Assembly: GCF_902499075.1 (NCBI RefSeq) | Contig: NZ_CABVPP010000002.1 | Location: forward strand, 62,001 to 126,000 | Length of the DNA stretch: 64,000 nucleotides | Source of the DNA: Burkholderia pseudomultivorans | GTDB taxonomy: Bacteria; Pseudomonadota; Gammaproteobacteria; Burkholderiales; Burkholderiaceae | Direction: 5' to 3' | Shown here: piece after piece, positions 51,412-61,111 of the stretch | How positions within the stretch are numbered: the first letter of the stretch is position 1 | Layout: every line of letters begins with the position of its first letter | The notes under the pieces: model-generated | The model's database searches: none | The model's input: only the letters and a program-made list of their open reading frames with translations | Told to the model about the DNA's origin: nothing | Position numbers and translations under genes: made by a program

Positions 51412-51431
51412 CTGCCCCCTACGATGCCCCC
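51412..51431 (+). other. Integrase arm-type repeat pair, right end
   Basis: TGCCCCC-4 bases-ATGCCCCC, the same spacing as at the left end (13796-13815). It lies just upstream of the integrase start, so integrase binding here could also repress int. Confidence 0.6.
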
Positions 51432-51476
51432 TGATACTGTGGGTGTCAATGGGAAACTATGCGCAACGCTGGTAAC

Positions 51477-51513
51477 AAAAAGCCCCGTAAGTACTTGACT
51501 GACGGGGCTTTTT
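51477..51513 (-). terminator. Rho-independent terminator of tRNA-Leu
   Basis: AGCCCCGT paired with ACGGGGCT (8 bp) and a 12-13 base loop, flanked by A and T runs, 32 bases downstream of the tRNA 3' end. It works on the minus strand (T5) and, because of flanking runs, probably on both strands. It insulates the integrase from tRNA transcription. Confidence 0.78.
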
Positions 51514-51544
51514 GGCCAAACATTTGATTGCTTGGGAGTATATG

Positions 51545-51631
51545 TGGTGCGTGAGGCCGGACTCGAACCGGCACACCCTTGCGGGCGTCAGGACCTAAAC
51601 CTGGTGCGTCTACCAATTTCGCCACTCACGC
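51545..51631 (-). tRNA. tRNA-Leu (anticodon TAG)
   Basis: An 87-base leucine tRNA with encoded CCA. The acceptor stem is GCGTGAG/CTCACGC, the anticodon loop TTTAGGT gives TAG, and a long variable arm and standard T loop (TTCGAGT) are present. Class II, as expected for Leu. One weak pair at the base of the anticodon stem (C-A) is the only irregularity. It is the presumed prophage integration gene and remains intact. Confidence 0.95.
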
Positions 51632-51879
51632 GCATGCTCTGTCGCCTGACCGCGCGGAACAGGAACGCTATATGCGTTCTTTCTCACCGCGCGCCCGGGA
51701 CATCCCGCCGGTCTGAAACCGGCACGCCCGATCAGGCGAGCGCGAGATTCTACCCGATCTGCGCGGCGTTGTCTCGTCTCGCCGACAGCCGTCGCGCAGC
51801 GGTGCTAGAATGCCGCGCTCGACGTTTCGGCCACGCGCCGTCGCGCGTCCCCCGATCCCGCCCCGACACGATTCCGCCC

Positions 51880-52713
51880 GTGAACTTCGACGACTACTGT
51901 CAGCAAAAGGCCGCCCCCGAAGGCTCCAGCGTCTACTACGCGCTGCGTCAGGCGCCGCTCGCGGCCGCGCCGCGCCTCACGGCGCTGTTCGCGCTGCGCC
52001 GCGAACTCGAGGAAACCGTCAAGGAAACCAGCGACCCGACCGTCGGACACACGAAGCTCGCGTGGTGGCACAAGGAACTCGCGGCGCTCGCCGCGGGCCA
52101 ACCGACGCACCCCGTCACGAAGGCACTCGCGCAACACCATCCGTCGATCGCAGTCGAAGCCGACGCGCTGCGCGCGCTCGTCAACGGCTACGGGATGGAT
52201 CTCGAACAGGCGCGCTATCTCGACTTCGCGAACCTGCAGCGCTATATCTCGCAGGTCGGCGGCACGTTCGCGGCGCTCGTCGCGCGCGCGAGTGCCGCGC
52301 AGCCGGACGACCCGCAGCCGTGGGCCGACGACGTCGGCCGCGCGCTGATGCTCGCGCAGTTCGTGCAGGAGCTCGGCAACGACGCGCGCCACGGCCGCAT
52401 CTACCTGCCGATCGACGAACTGCAGCGCTACGACGTGACTGCCGCCGACCTGCTGAACCGGCGCTACAGCCCCGCATTCACCGAGCTGCTGCAATTCCAG
52501 ACCGCGCGTGCACGCGAAGCGCTTACGGCCGCCGAAGCGGCGATTCCCGCCACCGAACGCCGCGCGCAACGCACGCTGCGCGCGCAGCTCGCGCTGGCAC
52601 ACGCGCTGCTCGACGAAATCGAGCGCGACGGCTATCAGGTGCTGCACCAGCGCATCGCGCTGACGCCGATCCGCAAGCTGTGGATCGCGTGGCGCGCCGC
52701 GCGTCGTCGCTGA
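51880..52713 (+). CDS. Squalene/phytoene synthase family protein
   Basis: A 277-residue all-helical prenyl synthase. The first Asp/Glu-rich motif is represented by LRRELEETVKETSDPTVGHT, and the second by QELGNDARHGRIYLPIDELQ, matching the NDxxxGRxYxP pattern of HpnC/HpnD-like and squalene synthases. Other landmarks are TKLAWWHKELAALAAGQPTH and NLQRYISQVGGTFAALV. It begins with a GTG at 51880. Not in a hopanoid cluster here, so the product (presqualene diphosphate, another isoprenoid, or an assembly-factor role) is open. Confidence 0.82.
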   Translation: MNFDDYCQQKAAPEGSSVYYALRQAPLAAAPRLTALFALRRELEETVKETSDPTVGHTKLAWWHKELAALAAGQPTHPVTKALAQHHPSIAVEADALRALVNGYGMDLEQARYLDFANLQRYISQVGGTFAALVARASAAQPDDPQPWADDVGRALMLAQFVQELGNDARHGRIYLPIDELQRYDVTAADLLNRRYSPAFTELLQFQTARAREALTAAEAAIPATERRAQRTLRAQLALAHALLDEIERDGYQVLHQRIALTPIRKLWIAWRAARRR

Positions 52714-52732
52714 TCCCGAACGCGCGTCGCCG

Positions 52733-53950
52733 TCACACCTTCAGCAGCGGCAGCGGGTCGAAGCGCTGCTGCAGCACGCGCGTCGCGTCGAGCCCCCACC
52801 ACGGCCCGAGCACGGTCGCATACAGCTGACGGAAATCGACGGCGACCGGCAGGTTGCCGTTGCCGTCGAGCCGCGCCAGCGCCGGCGGCGCGCCGTACAG
52901 CCCGCCCGCCACGCGCCCGCCCGTCACGAAATGCGCGGCGGCGGTGCCGTGGTCGGTGCCGTTGCTCTGGTTCTCGCGCACGCGCCGCCCGAATTCCGCG
53001 TAGGTCATCACCAGCGTCTGGTTCCAGCGCCCGAGTTCGACCAGCGCGCCGCGCATCGCGCTCATCCCTTCCGCGAACTGCTTGAGCAGCGCGGCCTGCT
53101 GGCCGGGCTGGTTCTGATGCGTGTCGAAGCCGTTGAGCGTCAGGCGCAGCACCGCGACGCCGTCCTGCGCGCCGGGCCCGGCCGCCTCGCACGCAGCCAG
53201 CACCTGCATCGCGGTCTTCACCGAGGTGCCGAACGCGCCGGCCGGAAACGCGGTCCTGAACGCGCGCATCCCGCCGCGCGGACGCAGCCGGTCGGCCGCC
53301 TTCACGATATCGTTCTCGACATCGATCACGTGCGCGAGCGCGGGGTTGCGTTCGCGCAGCGACGACGGCTCCGCGAGCCGCGCCGCTCGGATGAACTGCG
53401 CGGGATTGACGAGCGCGATCGCGCGCGCGCCGTTCGCGAGCGGCCCCATCTCGGCGCTGCCGAGCACCACGCCATCCGCCGCGAAGCCGGGCGGCACCGG
53501 CGCCTGCGCGAACGTGCGCGTGAGCCAGCCTTCGTGCAGATATTGATCCGAACGCGACGCGGTGTCCCAGATCTCGATCGAGCGGAAATGCGACAGGTTC
53601 GGCTGCGGATAGCCGACGCCCTGCACGATCGCGACCTGCCCGTCTCGCCACAGCGGCATCAGCGGCGCGAGCGACGGATGCAGCCCGGTCTGCGCATCGA
53701 GCTGCAGCACCTGTTCGCGCTTGATGCCGATGCTGCGCCGGTACTGGTAGTACAGCGGATCCGCATACGGCACCACGGTGTTCAGCCCGTCGTTGCCGCC
53801 CTTCAGCTCGACGAGGATCAGCACGTTCGCATAGCCGGCTGCCGGCCGCCCTTCGGCGGCGATCGCCGCATGCGCCGTCGGCTGCCACAGCGATACGCCC
53901 GCCGCGGCCGCGGCGCCCGTCAGCGTCAGAAAATCACGTCGGTTCATCAT
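52733..53950 (-). CDS. DUF1501 protein, exported (Tat)
   Basis: A 405-residue exported protein. The N terminus has a twin-arginine signal (MMNRRDFLTLTGAAAAAGVS). The DUF1501 domain shows LVELKGGNDGLNTVVPYADP, GLHPSLAPLMPLWRDGQVAI, VGYPQPNLSHFRSIEIWDTA and TDHGTAAAHFVTGG. These are members of the alkaline-phosphatase-like fold, of unknown substrate. It pairs with the DUF1800 gene, a combination conserved in many bacteria. The start may be the second ATG at 53947. Confidence 0.88.
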   Translation of the reverse strand: MMNRRDFLTLTGAAAAAGVSLWQPTAHAAIAAEGRPAAGYANVLILVELKGGNDGLNTVVPYADPLYYQYRRSIGIKREQVLQLDAQTGLHPSLAPLMPLWRDGQVAIVQGVGYPQPNLSHFRSIEIWDTASRSDQYLHEGWLTRTFAQAPVPPGFAADGVVLGSAEMGPLANGARAIALVNPAQFIRAARLAEPSSLRERNPALAHVIDVENDIVKAADRLRPRGGMRAFRTAFPAGAFGTSVKTAMQVLAACEAAGPGAQDGVAVLRLTLNGFDTHQNQPGQQAALLKQFAEGMSAMRGALVELGRWNQTLVMTYAEFGRRVRENQSNGTDHGTAAAHFVTGGRVAGGLYGAPPALARLDGNGNLPVAVDFRQLYATVLGPWWGLDATRVLQQRFDPLPLLKV

Positions 53951-54008
53951 GCATCCCCTGGTCCGCCGCGCGGCCTGCGCACCGCCTCGGCCCGGACCCG
54001 CTTCCTCG

Positions 54009-55502
54009 TCATTTCAGTTGGTAGGCCGGGTCCATCAGCAGCGCCTCGAGATACGCGCTGCCGGTCGAATCCGTATCGATCGCCGCGACCGGCGATACCG
54101 GCAGCACCGCGTGCTGCAGCTGAAGCTCGGTCGACAGCCCGGCAATCGCCTGCGGCCGCGCGCGATACTGCGCGAGCCAGCGCTCGAGATCGAAGCGCAA
54201 GCCGCCGCGCGCGGGCTTCGGCGGCGCGCCGCGCATCCCGGCGGCGGCCGTCGTGTCGACCACCGGCATCGCGCGCGCGGCTGCATTCGGCGATGCCGGC
54301 GGCCGCATGCCGGCCGTCTCGGTCGCGCGAAACAGCTGCTCGACGAATTGCTTGCGCGCGAGCAGCGTCGTGCTGTTGATCCACAGCGCGCCGCCGGGCC
54401 AGCCCTTCACGTTCGGCGGATAGAACAGGTTCTGGCCGAGCGTGCGCACGGTGTTCGCGAGCATCTGCGGATCGCCGTACGCGACGTCGAACATACGCAC
54501 CGAGCCGACGACGAATTCGGCCGGCGACTTCACGAGCACGCCGCGGTTGCGCGGATCCCAGAACGCATCGGTCGACCACAGCGCGGCGAGCGCCGTGCGA
54601 ATGTCGTAGCCGCTCGCGCGAAAGCGCTCGGCCACCGCATCGAGTTCGCGCGCATCGGGCGTGTCCGACACGAACTCCCGCCAAAGCTTGCCGACGATGA
54701 AACGCGCAGTCTCGGGCCGCTGCAGCAGGATGTCGAGAAAGCCGTCGCCGTCGAACGGCCCGGTTTCGCCGAGAATCGTCTTGTCGCCTGCGTCGTGCCA
54801 GTCCGCGCGCACCGTGAAGCGCAGCGTGTCGGGATCGACCGTCCAGCCCGTCATCGCGCGCGCGGCTTCGGTCACGTCGTGCTGGGTGTAATGCCCTTCG
54901 CCGAGCGTGAACAGCTCCATCACCTCGCGCGCGAAATTCTCGTTCGGCCGCCCCTTGCGGTTGCTGGCGCCGTCGAGGTACTGCAGCATCGCCGGATCCT
55001 TCGCGACCGCATGCAGCAGCGTGCCGAAATTGCCGAGCGCGGCGCGGCGAAACAGCGCGTTCTGCGCGGCCATCGTCTGCGGGTACGGCACCTTGTCCTG
55101 CCCGGACGTGAAGTGCCCGTGCCAGAACAGCGTCATGCGCTCGACGAGCGGCGACGGCGTCGCGACCATCTCGTTGACCCAGGCCGCCCGTAACGCGTCG
55201 TAACGCAGATTGCGCCGGCGCCGTTCGTCGCGCCGCTGATCCTGCGTCAGCGCCTGCCGCTGCGCGCGGCTCGGCGGCGGCTCGGCGATCCAGTCGGGCC
55301 ACGACGTGACGGGCTCGCTGCGGAGGTTGCCGAGCGTATCGGCAACGACTTGCGCGCGCGTCATGCCGACCATGCGCGCGACATCGCCCGGCGCGGGCGA
55401 GAAGCCGGTGCGACCGAGGAAGAACAGCGCGTCGTCGGCGTCGAGCGTCGCCTGCATCGCAGGCGACGGCGCCGGTTCGGCAACGTTCGCTTTCATCGTC
55501 AT
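54009..55502 (-). CDS. DUF1800 protein
   Basis: A 497-residue protein of the DUF1800 family. Landmarks include FFLGRTGFSPAPGDVARMVG, LVERMTLFWHGHFTSGQDKV, NENFAREVMELFTLGEGHYT and GFLDILLQRPETARFIVGKL. The function is unknown. It lies upstream of the DUF1501 gene with 58 bases between and is probably co-transcribed. The start at 55502 (MTMKANVAEP) is favoured by the conserved region; a slightly later ATG is possible. Confidence 0.88.
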   Translation of the reverse strand: MTMKANVAEPAPSPAMQATLDADDALFFLGRTGFSPAPGDVARMVGMTRAQVVADTLGNLRSEPVTSWPDWIAEPPPSRAQRQALTQDQRRDERRRRNLRYDALRAAWVNEMVATPSPLVERMTLFWHGHFTSGQDKVPYPQTMAAQNALFRRAALGNFGTLLHAVAKDPAMLQYLDGASNRKGRPNENFAREVMELFTLGEGHYTQHDVTEAARAMTGWTVDPDTLRFTVRADWHDAGDKTILGETGPFDGDGFLDILLQRPETARFIVGKLWREFVSDTPDARELDAVAERFRASGYDIRTALAALWSTDAFWDPRNRGVLVKSPAEFVVGSVRMFDVAYGDPQMLANTVRTLGQNLFYPPNVKGWPGGALWINSTTLLARKQFVEQLFRATETAGMRPPASPNAAARAMPVVDTTAAAGMRGAPPKPARGGLRFDLERWLAQYRARPQAIAGLSTELQLQHAVLPVSPVAAIDTDSTGSAYLEALLMDPAYQLK

Positions 55503-55615
55503 GGACTCCCGAAACGCACCGGCGGCGCGGATGCCGGTTCAACGGCAGGCGACGAATGCACGTTGACTGAAAAATTGCTACGGAGTTTTTCCGCGCATCG
55601 CGGAAGACGACGCGC

Positions 55616-55894
55616 TCAGCGCTTGTACAGCTCGCGGACGGCGTCCTCGATATGCTGGCGCAGCAGATGACGTTCTTCGGGCGTCATGTGCCCGTCGCGG
55701 CGGCGCTGTTCGAGATCGGGAGGCACGGCTGAGCGGACCGCCGAATCGGCGGCGCGATCGGGCTGAGGCGCTTTGCCGCGCGGCAGCTTGCGCGACGATG
55801 CGCCCTGCTCGGGGCGTTGCGCATACGCGAAGTTCGACGCATACGGACCGGCAAGCGCGATCGTCAGCATCAGTGCAATCCGGGCAGATCGCAT
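55616..55894 (-). CDS. Small exported protein (hypothetical)
   Basis: A 92-residue protein with a signal peptide (MRSARIALMLTIALAGPYAS, likely cut near FAYAQ) and a basic mature part with a helix (GHMTPEERHLLRQHIEDAVR). Similar short proteins with a MTPEERRxLRxxI motif are common in Burkholderia, of unknown function. The start at 55894 gives the clean signal peptide. Confidence 0.65.
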   Translation of the reverse strand: MRSARIALMLTIALAGPYASNFAYAQRPEQGASSRKLPRGKAPQPDRAADSAVRSAVPPDLEQRRRDGHMTPEERHLLRQHIEDAVRELYKR

Positions 55895-56160
55895 GACCGT
55901 CCTCGCTTCTTTGGTCGATTTGTTCCCTTCGTCACGCGGCAACCGGTTACCTCTGGTACTAGAAAAACCCTGCGGAATTCGGGCGTACAAAGATGAAAGA
56001 TGGAGTCCAGCGAGTATCCACCGAATTTCGGCTTCGAGTAAAGGAATCTCTATAGCGTGCCTTTACTCCGCGCGACACCACGGGTAAATTTTGTAACTGA
56101 CTGTAACGCGCCAAAATCCTCGACGGTGCGTCATTTCCCATTCGCGATAAGATGCCGATC

Positions 56161-56886
56161 ATGGAAACGAAAAACCCCTCCAAGATTCTCGTCGTCGACG
56201 ACGACCCGCGCCTGCGCGACCTGCTGCGCCGTTATCTCGGCGAGCAGGGCTTCAATGTCTATGTCGCGGAGAACGCGACCGCGATGAACAAGCTCTGGGT
56301 GCGCGAGCGTTTCGACCTGCTCGTGCTCGACCTGATGCTGCCGGGCGAAGACGGCCTGTCGATCTGCCGCCGCCTGCGCGGCAGCAACGACCGCACGCCG
56401 ATCATCATGCTCACCGCGAAGGGCGAGGATGTCGATCGCATCGTCGGCCTCGAGATGGGCGCCGACGACTACCTGCCGAAGCCGTTCAACCCGCGCGAAC
56501 TGGTCGCGCGCATTCACGCGGTGCTGCGCCGCCAGGCGCCGGCCGAGCTGCCGGGCGCGCCGTCGGAAACCACCGAGGTGTTCGAGTTCGGCGAGTTCTC
56601 GCTGAACCTCGCGACGCGCACGCTGACGAAGTCCGGCCAGGAAATCCCGCTGACGACCGGCGAGTTCTCGGTGCTGAAGGTGTTCGCACGCCATCCGCGC
56701 CAGCCGCTGTCGCGCGAAAAGCTGATGGAGCTTGCACGCGGCCGCGAATACGAAGTGTTCGACCGCAGCCTCGACGTGCAGATCTCGCGCCTGCGCAAGC
56801 TGATCGAACCGGATCCGGGCAGCCCGCGCTTCATCCAGACCGTCTGGGGTCTCGGCTACGTGTTCATCCCGGACGGCGCCGCCTGA
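56161..56886 (+). CDS. ompR: Response regulator OmpR
   Basis: A 241-residue OmpR-family regulator. The receiver domain includes KILVVDDDPRLRDLLRRYLG, the phosphoacceptor Asp in LLVLDLMLPGEDGLSICRRL and the conserved Lys in GADDYLPKPFNPREL. The C-terminal winged helix ends with YEVFDRSLDVQISRLRKLIE and SPRFIQTVWGLGYVF. The start at 56161 (METKNPSK) fits the family; an ATG at 56152 is also in frame. It forms a pair with the kinase downstream. Confidence 0.93.
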   Translation: METKNPSKILVVDDDPRLRDLLRRYLGEQGFNVYVAENATAMNKLWVRERFDLLVLDLMLPGEDGLSICRRLRGSNDRTPIIMLTAKGEDVDRIVGLEMGADDYLPKPFNPRELVARIHAVLRRQAPAELPGAPSETTEVFEFGEFSLNLATRTLTKSGQEIPLTTGEFSVLKVFARHPRQPLSREKLMELARGREYEVFDRSLDVQISRLRKLIEPDPGSPRFIQTVWGLGYVFIPDGAA

Positions 56887-56926
56887 TCTTTTTCTTCTCC
56901 GGTTTCGCCCGTCCACGACCCGCCCC

Positions 56927-58288
56927 ATGCGTATCGACCGGCGCCTCCTGCAGCTCGCGTTCGGCGGGCTGTTCTGGCGCACCTTCCTGCTGATCGCGCT
57001 GCTGATCTCGGTCAGTCTCGCCGCGTGGTTCCAGAGCTTTCGCGTGATCGAGCGCGAGCCGCGCGCGCAGCGCGTCGCGCTGCAGCTCGTCGCGGTCGTG
57101 AAGCTCACGCGCACCGCGCTGCTCTACTCCGATCCCGACCTGCGCCGCGCGCTGCTGCAGGATCTCGAGAGCAACGAGGGCGTGCGCGTTTACCCGCGCG
57201 AGAAAACCGACAAGTTCAAGCTGCAGCCCGACGAATCGCTGAACCGGTTGATCGAGCACGACATCCGCAGCCGCCTCGGCGACGATACCGTGATCGCGCA
57301 GTCGGTCAACGACATTCCGGGCGTGTGGATCAGCTTCAAGATCGACGACGACGACTACTGGGTCGCGCTCGACCGCGACCAGCTCGACAATGTCACGGGC
57401 CTGCAGTGGGCCGGCTGGGGGCTGTTCGCGCTCGCGCTGTCGCTGTTCGGCTCCGCGTTCATCACGAGTCTCGTGAACCGGCCGTTCTCGCGGCTTGCGC
57501 TGGCCGCGCGCCAGGTCGGTTCGGGCCAGGCGCCCGAGCCGCTGCCCGAGCGCGGGATGGGTGTCGCGGCCGAGACCAACCGCAGCTTCAACCAGATGGT
57601 GCGCGACCTCGAGCAGCTCGAGGCCGACCGCGCGCTGATGCTCGCGGGCATTTCGCACGACCTGCGCACGCCGCTCGCGCGGCTGCGCCTCGAAACCGAG
57701 ATGAGCCCGTCGGACCAGGCGACCAAGGACGCGATGGTCGACGACATCGAGCAGATGGATCGCATCATCGCCGCGTTCATCGACTATGCGCGGCCGACCC
57801 AGCGCAAGCCCGAGCCGGTCGACCTGTCGTCGATCGCGCACGAAGTCGCCGCGCGCGTGGCGAGCGAGGACGGCGTCGAGATCCGCACGCAGCTCGCGCC
57901 GACCGCGATCATCGAAGCCGACGAAACCGACATGCGCCGCGTGATCGGCAACCTCGTCGAGAACGCGCGCAAGTACGGCCAGAGCAAGCAGGACGGCGTC
58001 TCGCGCATCACGCTGGAGACGCGCGTGTCGCACGCGCGCGTCGAGCTGTCGGTCAGCGACGAGGGCCCCGGCATCCCCGAGGACCAGCTCCCGCTCGTGA
58101 TGCGCCCGTTCTATCGCGTCGACACCGCGCGCACCAAGGCCGACGGCACCGGCCTCGGCATGGCGATCGTGCTGCGCCTGGTCGGCCGCTACCGCGGCGC
58201 GCTGCGCCTGCGCAACCGCAGCCCCGAGGCGGGCCTCGAAGTCACGCTCGAATTCCCCGGCGCCGGCAAGACGCGTGCGACCGCGTGA
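56927..58288 (+). CDS. envZ: Sensor histidine kinase EnvZ
   Basis: A 453-residue membrane kinase. Two transmembrane helices (LFWRTFLLIALLISVSLAAW and WGLFALALSLFGSAFITSLV) flank a periplasmic domain of about 120 residues. A HAMP-like stretch follows, then the H-box AGISHDLRTPLARLRLETEM (His phosphorylated), N-box VIGNLVENARKYG, G1 SDEGPGIPEDQ and G2 GTGLGMAIV. It probably senses osmotic or envelope stress and phosphorylates OmpR. 40 bases separate it from ompR. Confidence 0.92.
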   Translation: MRIDRRLLQLAFGGLFWRTFLLIALLISVSLAAWFQSFRVIEREPRAQRVALQLVAVVKLTRTALLYSDPDLRRALLQDLESNEGVRVYPREKTDKFKLQPDESLNRLIEHDIRSRLGDDTVIAQSVNDIPGVWISFKIDDDDYWVALDRDQLDNVTGLQWAGWGLFALALSLFGSAFITSLVNRPFSRLALAARQVGSGQAPEPLPERGMGVAAETNRSFNQMVRDLEQLEADRALMLAGISHDLRTPLARLRLETEMSPSDQATKDAMVDDIEQMDRIIAAFIDYARPTQRKPEPVDLSSIAHEVAARVASEDGVEIRTQLAPTAIIEADETDMRRVIGNLVENARKYGQSKQDGVSRITLETRVSHARVELSVSDEGPGIPEDQLPLVMRPFYRVDTARTKADGTGLGMAIVLRLVGRYRGALRLRNRSPEAGLEVTLEFPGAGKTRATA

Positions 58289-58350
58289 CGCGAGCGCGCA
58301 CGCGTCTTGCGCGTCACACTATCGGGACGGTTGAAAAAAACTATGGGGAT

Positions 58351-58395
58351 GCTTAGTCAAAATCTATTGAAGCGCTTAGTCAATAGTGCTAGAGT
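58351..58395 (+). promoter_or_regulatory. ahpC promoter with overlapping direct repeats
   Basis: TTGAAG (58367-58372) and TAGAGT (58390-58395) with a 17-base spacer form a good sigma-70 promoter about 80 bases before ahpC. The repeat GCTTAGTCAA occurs at 58351-58360 and 58374-58383, one copy upstream of and one within the promoter, and a CTATTGA/TCAATAG inverted repeat overlaps the -35. These are likely operator sites, perhaps for a peroxide regulator such as OxyR. Confidence 0.6.
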
Positions 58396-58477
58396 GTTCC
58401 CCATGCTGTCACATGATCGTTGCAGCAACGAGGTAGCTTGACTCAGTCTTCTTCCCAACACACACAGGAGTAACCGC

Positions 58478-59026
58478 ATGAAAACCGTTGGCGACAAACT
58501 CGAAGCTTTCACCGTCGTAGCCGCGAAGCCGGGCTTCAACAACCACGAGGAAAACGGCCAGTCGGCGTTCGAGACCGTCACCGAAGCGTCGTTCCCGGGC
58601 AAGTGGAAGATCATCTACTTCTATCCGAAGGATTTCACGTTCGTGTGCCCGACGGAAATCGTCGAGTTCGCGAAGCTCGCGAAGCAGTTCGAAGAGCGCG
58701 ACGCCGTCCTGCTCGGCGGCAGCTCGGACAACGAATTCGTCAAGCTCGCATGGCGCCGTGAACACAAAGACCTCGACAAGCTGAACCACTACTCGTTCGG
58801 CGACGTCAAGGGCGAGCTGATCGACCAGCTCGGCGTGCGCGACAAGGAAGCCGGCGTGGCCCTGCGCGCGACGTTCATCGTCGACCCGGACAACACGATC
58901 CAGCACGTTTCGGTGAACAACCTGAACGTCGGCCGCAGCCCGGAAGAAGTCCTGCGTATTCTCGACGGCCTGCAAACGGACGAACTGTGCCCGTGCAACC
59001 GTGCAGTCGGCGGCGCAACGCTGTAA
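58478..59026 (+). CDS. ahpC: Peroxiredoxin AhpC
   Basis: A 182-residue alkyl hydroperoxide reductase subunit. The peroxidatic Cys is in FYPKDFTFVCPTEIVEFAKL, the resolving Cys in DELCPCNRAVGGATL at the C terminus. The CPC end is like the AhpC partnered by AhpD in actinobacteria and some proteobacteria. It starts with AGGAG about 8 bases upstream of the ATG at 58478. It reduces peroxides and peroxynitrite; AhpD, encoded next, is expected to recycle it. Confidence 0.95.
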   Translation: MKTVGDKLEAFTVVAAKPGFNNHEENGQSAFETVTEASFPGKWKIIYFYPKDFTFVCPTEIVEFAKLAKQFEERDAVLLGGSSDNEFVKLAWRREHKDLDKLNHYSFGDVKGELIDQLGVRDKEAGVALRATFIVDPDNTIQHVSVNNLNVGRSPEEVLRILDGLQTDELCPCNRAVGGATL

Positions 59027-59042
59027 GCGCATCGATGCACGA

Positions 59043-59077
59043 AGCCCGCGGCGCACGTCCTGCCTGCGGGCTTTTTT
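59043..59077 (+). terminator. Terminator / attenuator between ahpC and ahpD
   Basis: AGCCCGC paired with GCGGGCT (7 bp) with a long loop and a run of six T residues, 17 bases after ahpC. ahpD begins just after it, so it may limit ahpD expression relative to ahpC. Confidence 0.75.
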
Positions 59078-59102
59078 AACGGCCAACCCATAGGAGATAT
59101 CA

Positions 59103-59630
59103 ATGGAATTCATCGACTCGATTAAGGCACGCATCCCCGACTACGCGAAGGACATTCGCCTGAACCTCGACGGCACGATCTCGCGCTCGTCGCTCGAAGG
59201 CAACGACGCGGTCGGCGTCGCGCTCGCGGCGGCGGTCGCGGCGAAGAGCACGGTGCTCGTGAAGACGATCCGCGAAGCCGGCGTGCTGTCGCCCGAAGAA
59301 ACGAATGCCGCGCTGACGGCCGCCGCGCTGATGGGGATGAACAACACCTGGTATCCGTATGTCGAGATGGCCGAAGATGCCGACCTGAAGACGCAGCGCG
59401 CCGAGCTGCGGATGGGTGCGTATGCGTCGCACGGCGGCGTCGACAAGCGCCGTTTCGAGATGTACGCGCTCGCCGCGTCGATCGTCGGCAAGTGCCACTT
59501 CTGCGTGAAGTCGCACTACGCGCTGCTGAAGAACGAGCAAGGGATGACCGTCACGCAGCTGCGCGACGTCGGCCGCATCGCATCGGTGATCAACGCCGCT
59601 GCGCAGGTGATCGCCGCCGAAGGCGAATAA
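59103..59630 (+). CDS. ahpD: Alkyl hydroperoxidase AhpD
   Basis: A 175-residue protein with the AhpD CxxC redox motif in SIVGKCHFCVKSHYALLKNE (Cys-x-x-Cys and the following His). The upstream helix (ALMGMNNTWYPYVEMA) is typical. It reduces oxidised AhpC using lipoyl groups in actinobacteria; the partner in Burkholderia is assumed. It follows ahpC on the same strand. Confidence 0.93.
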   Translation: MEFIDSIKARIPDYAKDIRLNLDGTISRSSLEGNDAVGVALAAAVAAKSTVLVKTIREAGVLSPEETNAALTAAALMGMNNTWYPYVEMAEDADLKTQRAELRMGAYASHGGVDKRRFEMYALAASIVGKCHFCVKSHYALLKNEQGMTVTQLRDVGRIASVINAAAQVIAAEGE

Positions 59631-59696
59631 GCGGCCGCGCGGCGCGACCGGCCGGGCTGCCCCTGCCGCCTCTGTCGCGCGCTACGTTGCAGCAAG

Positions 59697-59723
59697 AAAA
59701 TGCCACGCAATTGCGTGGCATTT
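59697..59723 (+). terminator. Bidirectional terminator after ahpD
   Basis: TGCCACGC paired with GCGTGGCA (8 bp) with an AATT loop and A/T runs on both sides. It separates ahpD from the convergent ispF. Confidence 0.82.
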
Positions 59724-59779
59724 CTCGTTTGACCGGCGGCGCAGGCCCCGGCCGCGCCGCGCTGCCGCCCCGCCGCCCG

Positions 59780-60265
59780 TTACGCGGCCGGCTTCACCAG
59801 CAGCGCGGCGGCCTGCGCCTCGATGCCCTCGCCGCGGCCCAGATAGCCGAGCTTCTCGTTAGTCTTCGCCTTTACGTTCACGCGATCGAGCGGCAGCCCG
59901 AGATCGGCGGCGATGTTCGCGCGCATCCCTTCGATATGCGGCGCGAGCTTCGGCGCCTGCGCGATCACGGTGCTGTCGACGTTCTGGATCGCGAAGCCGG
60001 CCGCCTTTACGCGCACGACGCATTCGCGCAGCAGCACGCGGCTGTCCGCGCCCTTGAACGCCGCGTCGGTGTCCGAGAAATGGCGGCCGATGTCGCCGAG
60101 CGCCGCGGCGCCGAACAGCGCGTCGGTAATCGCGTGCAGCAGCACGTCCGCGTCCGAGTGGCCGAGCAGGCCGCGCTCGTACGGGATCGTCACGCCGCCG
60201 ATGATGAGCGGGCGCCCGGGGACGAGCTGGTGCACGTCGTAGCCTTGTCCGATTCTGAAATCCAT
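59780..60265 (-). CDS. ispF: IspF, 2-C-methyl-D-erythritol 2,4-cyclodiphosphate synthase
   Basis: A 161-residue enzyme of the MEP isoprenoid pathway, which converts CDP-ME-2-phosphate to MEcPP. The zinc ligands and signature are seen in [40 protein letters not shown] and [15 protein letters not shown]. It is 28 bases after ispD on the same strand, so co-transcribed. Length is normal. Confidence 0.97.
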   Translation of the reverse strand: MDFRIGQGYDVHQLVPGRPLIIGGVTIPYERGLLGHSDADVLLHAITDALFGAAALGDIGRHFSDTDAAFKGADSRVLLRECVVRVKAAGFAIQNVDSTVIAQAPKLAPHIEGMRANIAADLGLPLDRVNVKAKTNEKLGYLGRGEGIEAQAAALLVKPAA

Positions 60266-60293
60266 GCGTGTTCCGATTGAGATGAGGTGAAAG

Positions 60294-61043
<750 letters not shown>

Positions 61044-61111
61044 TTATAATAGGTCTTTCGTCTCGACCGGCGCACCGCGATGCGCCCGCGCACGCCACCC
61101 CAGCCGTCCCT

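Larger units (their letters stand above)
13700..51544. mobile_element. Podovirus-like prophage next to tRNA-Leu(UAG)
   Basis: A complete-looking temperate phage genome with integrase, repressor, replication, packaging, head, ejection, lysis and fibre modules, almost all on the minus strand. The right boundary is taken at the 3' end of tRNA-Leu, which the integrase gene adjoins in the layout usual for P4-type integrases. The left boundary is inferred: matching integrase arm-type repeats lie at 13796-13815 and 51412-51431, and host-like genes resume left of about 13.69 kb. I could not find a convincing exact direct repeat at both ends, so the ends are uncertain by perhaps 100 bases. There are no tail tape-measure or sheath genes, and the large portal and ejection proteins fit a short-tailed virion. 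Confidence 0.88.

Noticed and set aside
13700-51544. A diversity-generating retroelement, as in the related-looking Bordetella phage BPP-1
   Set aside because: No reverse-transcriptase gene and no template/variable repeat pair could be found near the fibre genes.
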